64,000 nt of DNA from Neoroseomonas terrae (GTDB lineage: Bacteria; Pseudomonadota; Alphaproteobacteria; Acetobacterales; Acetobacteraceae): contig NZ_JAAEDI010000002.1 of the NCBI RefSeq assembly GCF_018129025.1, forward strand, positions 1 through 64,000, given 5' to 3'. The first letter of the stretch is position 1, and each line of letters opens with the position of its first letter. The notes beneath the pieces were generated by a model, which worked only from the letters and a program-made list of their open reading frames with translations, was not told the origin of the DNA and searched no databases. Position numbers and translations under genes: made by a program. Below are positions 61,546 through 64,000 of the stretch, piece after piece.

Positions 61546-63165
61546 TCAGCCGCGATGCGGCGAGATGAACTTGAAGGGCGATGGCTCCTTCGTGATGTCG
61601 GTCATCACTTCGATCAGGCAGGGTGCGTTGGCAGCCAGTGCCTCCCGCACGGCATTGCGCAGGCCGATGGCGTCGGTGACCCGCCACGACCGCACCCCGA
61701 ACGCCTTGGCATAGGCCTGGAAGTCCGGGTTGGTCAGCTCCGCGCCGGAATGCCGGCCATCGAACAGCCGGCGCTGGTCGCGCAGCACATTGCCGTAGGA
61801 CTGATTGTTGAACAGCACGGTCACCAGGTTGATGCCGAAGCGCACCGCAGTCGCCAGGTCCGACCCGCCGAACAGGAACCCGCCATCGCCGGTGACGGCC
61901 ACCACGGCGCGGTCGGGGTGCGCGACCTTGACGCCCAGTGCTGTCGGAAAGCCAGCACCGAGATTGCCGGAGAAGCCCGATCCGATCGCGGTGCGCGGCG
62001 CGTGGAACGGCATGCCGAAGGCCGAGACATAGCCGACCTGCGTCATCTCGTCGCAGAAGATGCCGTCTTCCGGCAGCGCCTCGCGGATCGCTTCCAGATA
62101 CGACATCTGCGGCTGGACCGACTGGATATCGGCGGCCACTTGCTCCTTCGCGCGGGCGATCGCCGCTGCGCGGTCGGCGTCCTTGCGGCCGGCGACGGCC
62201 GCCGTGACGGCGCGGGCCGCATCGCCGGCATCCGCCACGATGCCGAGATCGACCGCGAGCCGCCGCATCTCGGCCGGATCGATGTCGATGCGCGCGATGC
62301 GTACGCCCTTTGGCATGTCGCCCCAGCGCGCGACGGGTACATCCAGTCGCGTGCCGAAGCCGATCAGCAGGTCCGTCTCCGGCCAGAGCTTGTAGCCCGC
62401 CGGCACGGTGAGGCTCAGCGGATGCCGGTCGTCCAGGATGCCGCGGCCGCCGCGATAGCGGACGACCGGCGCGCCGATCTTCTCGGCCAGTGCCTGGATC
62501 GCCGGGCCGGCGTCCATGGCGCCGGCGCCGGCCCAGATCATCGGATTGCGCGCGGCGTCGATCATCTCGGCAAGGCGCGCGATCTTCGTCGGGTCGGGCA
62601 CCGGCGCGGGATGCGGCGGCAGGGCATCGCAGGGTGTGACCTCGGCGACCGCCGGCAGCTGGTCGAGCGGCACTTCCAGCGCAACCGGGCCGGGGCGCCC
62701 GGACATCATTTCCTGGAAGGCGCGGGCGACCTTGCGCGGCGCCTCGGTCGGGTCTTCGATCCGGTCGGCGTAGCGTACCAGGGTGCGCAGCGTGGCGAGC
62801 TGGTCCGGCAGCTCGTGCAATTGCCCTCGCAAGCGGCCGATCTGCGCGGACGGCACCTGCCCGGTCAGGCACAGCACCGGCGCGTTGACGCTCCAGGCGG
62901 TGGATAGGGCAGCGGTCGTGTTGAGCACGCCGGGCCCCGGCACGACGGAGTAGACCGCCGGCTTGCCCGTCGCGCAGGCATAGCCGAGCGCCATGTAAGC
63001 CGTCGTCTGTTCATGCCGCGCATTGATGACGCGGATCCGGTTAGCGTTGCGGGCGAAGGCGTCGAACAGCCCGTACATCTGGACGCCGGGCAGTCCGAAT
63101 ACGGTATCGATCCCGTGGCGGATCAGGCTGTCGACGATCGCGTCGCCACCGGTCATTCGCGGCAT
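61546..63165 (-). CDS. TPP-dependent acetolactate-synthase-like enzyme
   Basis: 539 residues. VFGLPGVQMYGLFDAFARNA, catalytic Glu in NARHEQTTAYMALGYACATG, VPGPGVLNTTAALSTAWSVN, and TPP/Mg motif VTGDGGFLFGGSDLATAVRF with NNQSYGNVLRDQRR. Close in layout to IlvB-family enzymes but without a small regulatory subunit gene nearby, so a catabolic 2-oxoacid decarboxylase or carboligase is more likely. A GAGGG lies about 12 bases before the ATG. The reductase gene upstream on the same strand is separated by 93 bp. Confidence 0.88.
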   Translation of the reverse strand: MPRMTGGDAIVDSLIRHGIDTVFGLPGVQMYGLFDAFARNANRIRVINARHEQTTAYMALGYACATGKPAVYSVVPGPGVLNTTAALSTAWSVNAPVLCLTGQVPSAQIGRLRGQLHELPDQLATLRTLVRYADRIEDPTEAPRKVARAFQEMMSGRPGPVALEVPLDQLPAVAEVTPCDALPPHPAPVPDPTKIARLAEMIDAARNPMIWAGAGAMDAGPAIQALAEKIGAPVVRYRGGRGILDDRHPLSLTVPAGYKLWPETDLLIGFGTRLDVPVARWGDMPKGVRIARIDIDPAEMRRLAVDLGIVADAGDAARAVTAAVAGRKDADRAAAIARAKEQVAADIQSVQPQMSYLEAIREALPEDGIFCDEMTQVGYVSAFGMPFHAPRTAIGSGFSGNLGAGFPTALGVKVAHPDRAVVAVTGDGGFLFGGSDLATAVRFGINLVTVLFNNQSYGNVLRDQRRLFDGRHSGAELTNPDFQAYAKAFGVRSWRVTDAIGLRNAVREALAANAPCLIEVMTDITKEPSPFKFISPHRG

Positions 63166-63258
63166 GGTGCTGGTGTCCCTCGATCAGCGGCGCGCCCGTG
63201 ACGCGCATCGGCGGCAATCGGACCATCGAATGGCGCATCGGCCAAGAGGGGGTGCCCG

Positions 63259-64000
63259 TCAGCCAGGCGGCAGCACGCGCGCCGCCCGATAGCCGTCGAT
63301 CTGCCGGTCGAACATCGCCCAGCTGTCGACGAAGCCCGGAAAGCCGGCGTTCCGCGCTGCCGTCATCGAGATGAGGACGTCGTAGTCCATGTTGAGGAAG
63401 AAATCGGCGAAGTCCCAGGACGCAACCTGCGCCAGCGGCAAGGCGAGCCCGTGTCGCGCCCGGACGCGTTCCCACACCGGTTCCTTGTCCGCCATCAGCC
63501 TGCGCATCGCCATGGGCCGCGGACGGCCGAGCGGCACATTGAAGCGATCGGCCAGGAAGGCCCAGAGGTCGCACCATCGGAAGGCATCGCCATTGGTCAT
63601 GTTGAAGGCGCGATTCGCGCAGCGCGGTTCCCGGATCATCCAGAGCACGCCCTGGGCGAGCAGCGCGGCGTCGGTCACCTCGTGCAAGGCATTCCATGCG
63701 CCCGGTTTGCCCGGAAAGTCGAAAGGCACGCCCAGCTCCCGGCAAATTGCCGCATAGGCGCCGAGGGTTGAGATGATGTTGCGCGCGCGCCCCGGCGCGA
63801 CGTCCAGTACGAAGTTCGGCCGGCTGGCGGACCAGCTCCAGGCCTTTCCGGCCTGGCGCGCGGCAAGGAGGTCCTGCTGGTCGTAATAGAAGTTCGGCGG
63901 CATGTGGCGCGGGTCGTCCTCCCGCGCCGGAGTGCGGCAGGGGCCGAGATGCACCCCGTACCATTTCGCGCCGTGGATCACATGAAGATGGGCGAAGTGC
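63259..64000 (-). CDS. PRISE-type/atypical SDR reductase, N-terminus beyond the window
   Basis: C-terminal ~247 residues of a protein whose start is past the right edge; the frame is open to 64000 (reading HFAHLHVIHGAKWYGVHLG at the cut). Features fit the progesterone-5-beta-reductase/iridoid-synthase-like (PRISE) group of atypical SDRs: HGAKWYGVHLG, PPNFYYDQQDLLA with the catalytic Tyr in FYYDQQD, RPNFVLDVAPG and AFNMTNGDAFRWCDLW. These enzymes reduce activated C=C bonds of enones with NADPH. Partial gene; function by family only. Confidence 0.8.
   Translation of the reverse strand, partial: HFAHLHVIHGAKWYGVHLGPCRTPAREDDPRHMPPNFYYDQQDLLAARQAGKAWSWSASRPNFVLDVAPGRARNIISTLGAYAAICRELGVPFDFPGKPGAWNALHEVTDAALLAQGVLWMIREPRCANRAFNMTNGDAFRWCDLWAFLADRFNVPLGRPRPMAMRRLMADKEPVWERVRARHGLALPLAQVASWDFADFFLNMDYDVLISMTAARNAGFPGFVDSWAMFDRQIDGYRAARVLPPG

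Overview
The window is a GC-rich bacterial chromosome segment. The gene content points to an alphaproteobacterium, probably an Acetobacteraceae/Roseomonas-like member of the Rhodospirillales. The reasons are a LigD with phosphoesterase-ligase-polymerase order beside two Ku genes, a FixL/FixJ-type two-component pair, six periplasmic Bug (TctC-like) solute receptors, and many IclR and LysR regulators beside catabolic genes. Taxonomy is inferred from gene content only. I see no rRNA, tRNA, CRISPR array, phage or insertion sequence.

Layout. 0.5-4.7 kb: non-homologous end-joining locus (ku, ligD, and a convergent second ku). 5.2-13.4 kb: a minus-strand run with a membrane protein, an amide hydrolase, glutamate decarboxylase and a TolC/FUSC/HlyD/DUF1656 efflux operon. 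14.2-19.4 kb: a CBS-domain protein with a possible 5' frameshift, a HIRAN-like protein, and a FixL-like kinase with its FixJ-like regulator. 19.8-27.6 kb: mainly housekeeping and membrane functions (SDR, XRE regulator, PlsC, Yip1, AmpG, DUF486, alanine dehydrogenase, hydratase).

27.6-40.8 kb is the most interesting part. Three divergent promoter regions share a palindromic operator close to TTTCGTT-N-AACGAAA. One of them lies directly upstream of an IclR gene. The targets are a PEP-mutase-family enzyme with a ComB-type phosphatase, Bug receptors, a ketopantoate-reductase-like enzyme, an aminotransferase, and a six-gene overlapping operon. That operon encodes BCCP, biotin carboxylase, PxpB, PxpC, a second BCCP-like protein lacking the biotinyl lysine, and PxpA. 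Its composition resembles urea carboxylase split into separate subunits plus a LamB/YcsF hydrolase. I propose it as an IclR-controlled biotin-dependent lactam or amide carboxylase/hydrolase of unknown substrate.

40.8-46.4 kb: a second system of the same general chemistry, Bug-IclR-HyuA-HyuB, transcribed as one operon behind a perfect 15-bp palindrome. 46.6-50.5 kb: a four-domain rhodanese, a LysR regulator and a YeiH-family exporter. A 33-bp sequence conserved in both sequence and spacing stands before the rhodanese and between the regulator and the exporter, so these look like one sulfur regulon. 50.7-55.1 kb: an MFS carrier, then an iron alcohol dehydrogenase, a two-subunit TPP decarboxylase of the ComD/ComE type and an SDR, possibly for sulfonate or 2-oxoacid breakdown. 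55.1-64 kb: two divergent LysR regulators, two Bug receptors, a CoxG-like protein, two convergent acetolactate-synthase-like enzymes, and a partial PRISE-type reductase at the right edge. No TctA/TctB permease partner for the six Bug receptors is present.
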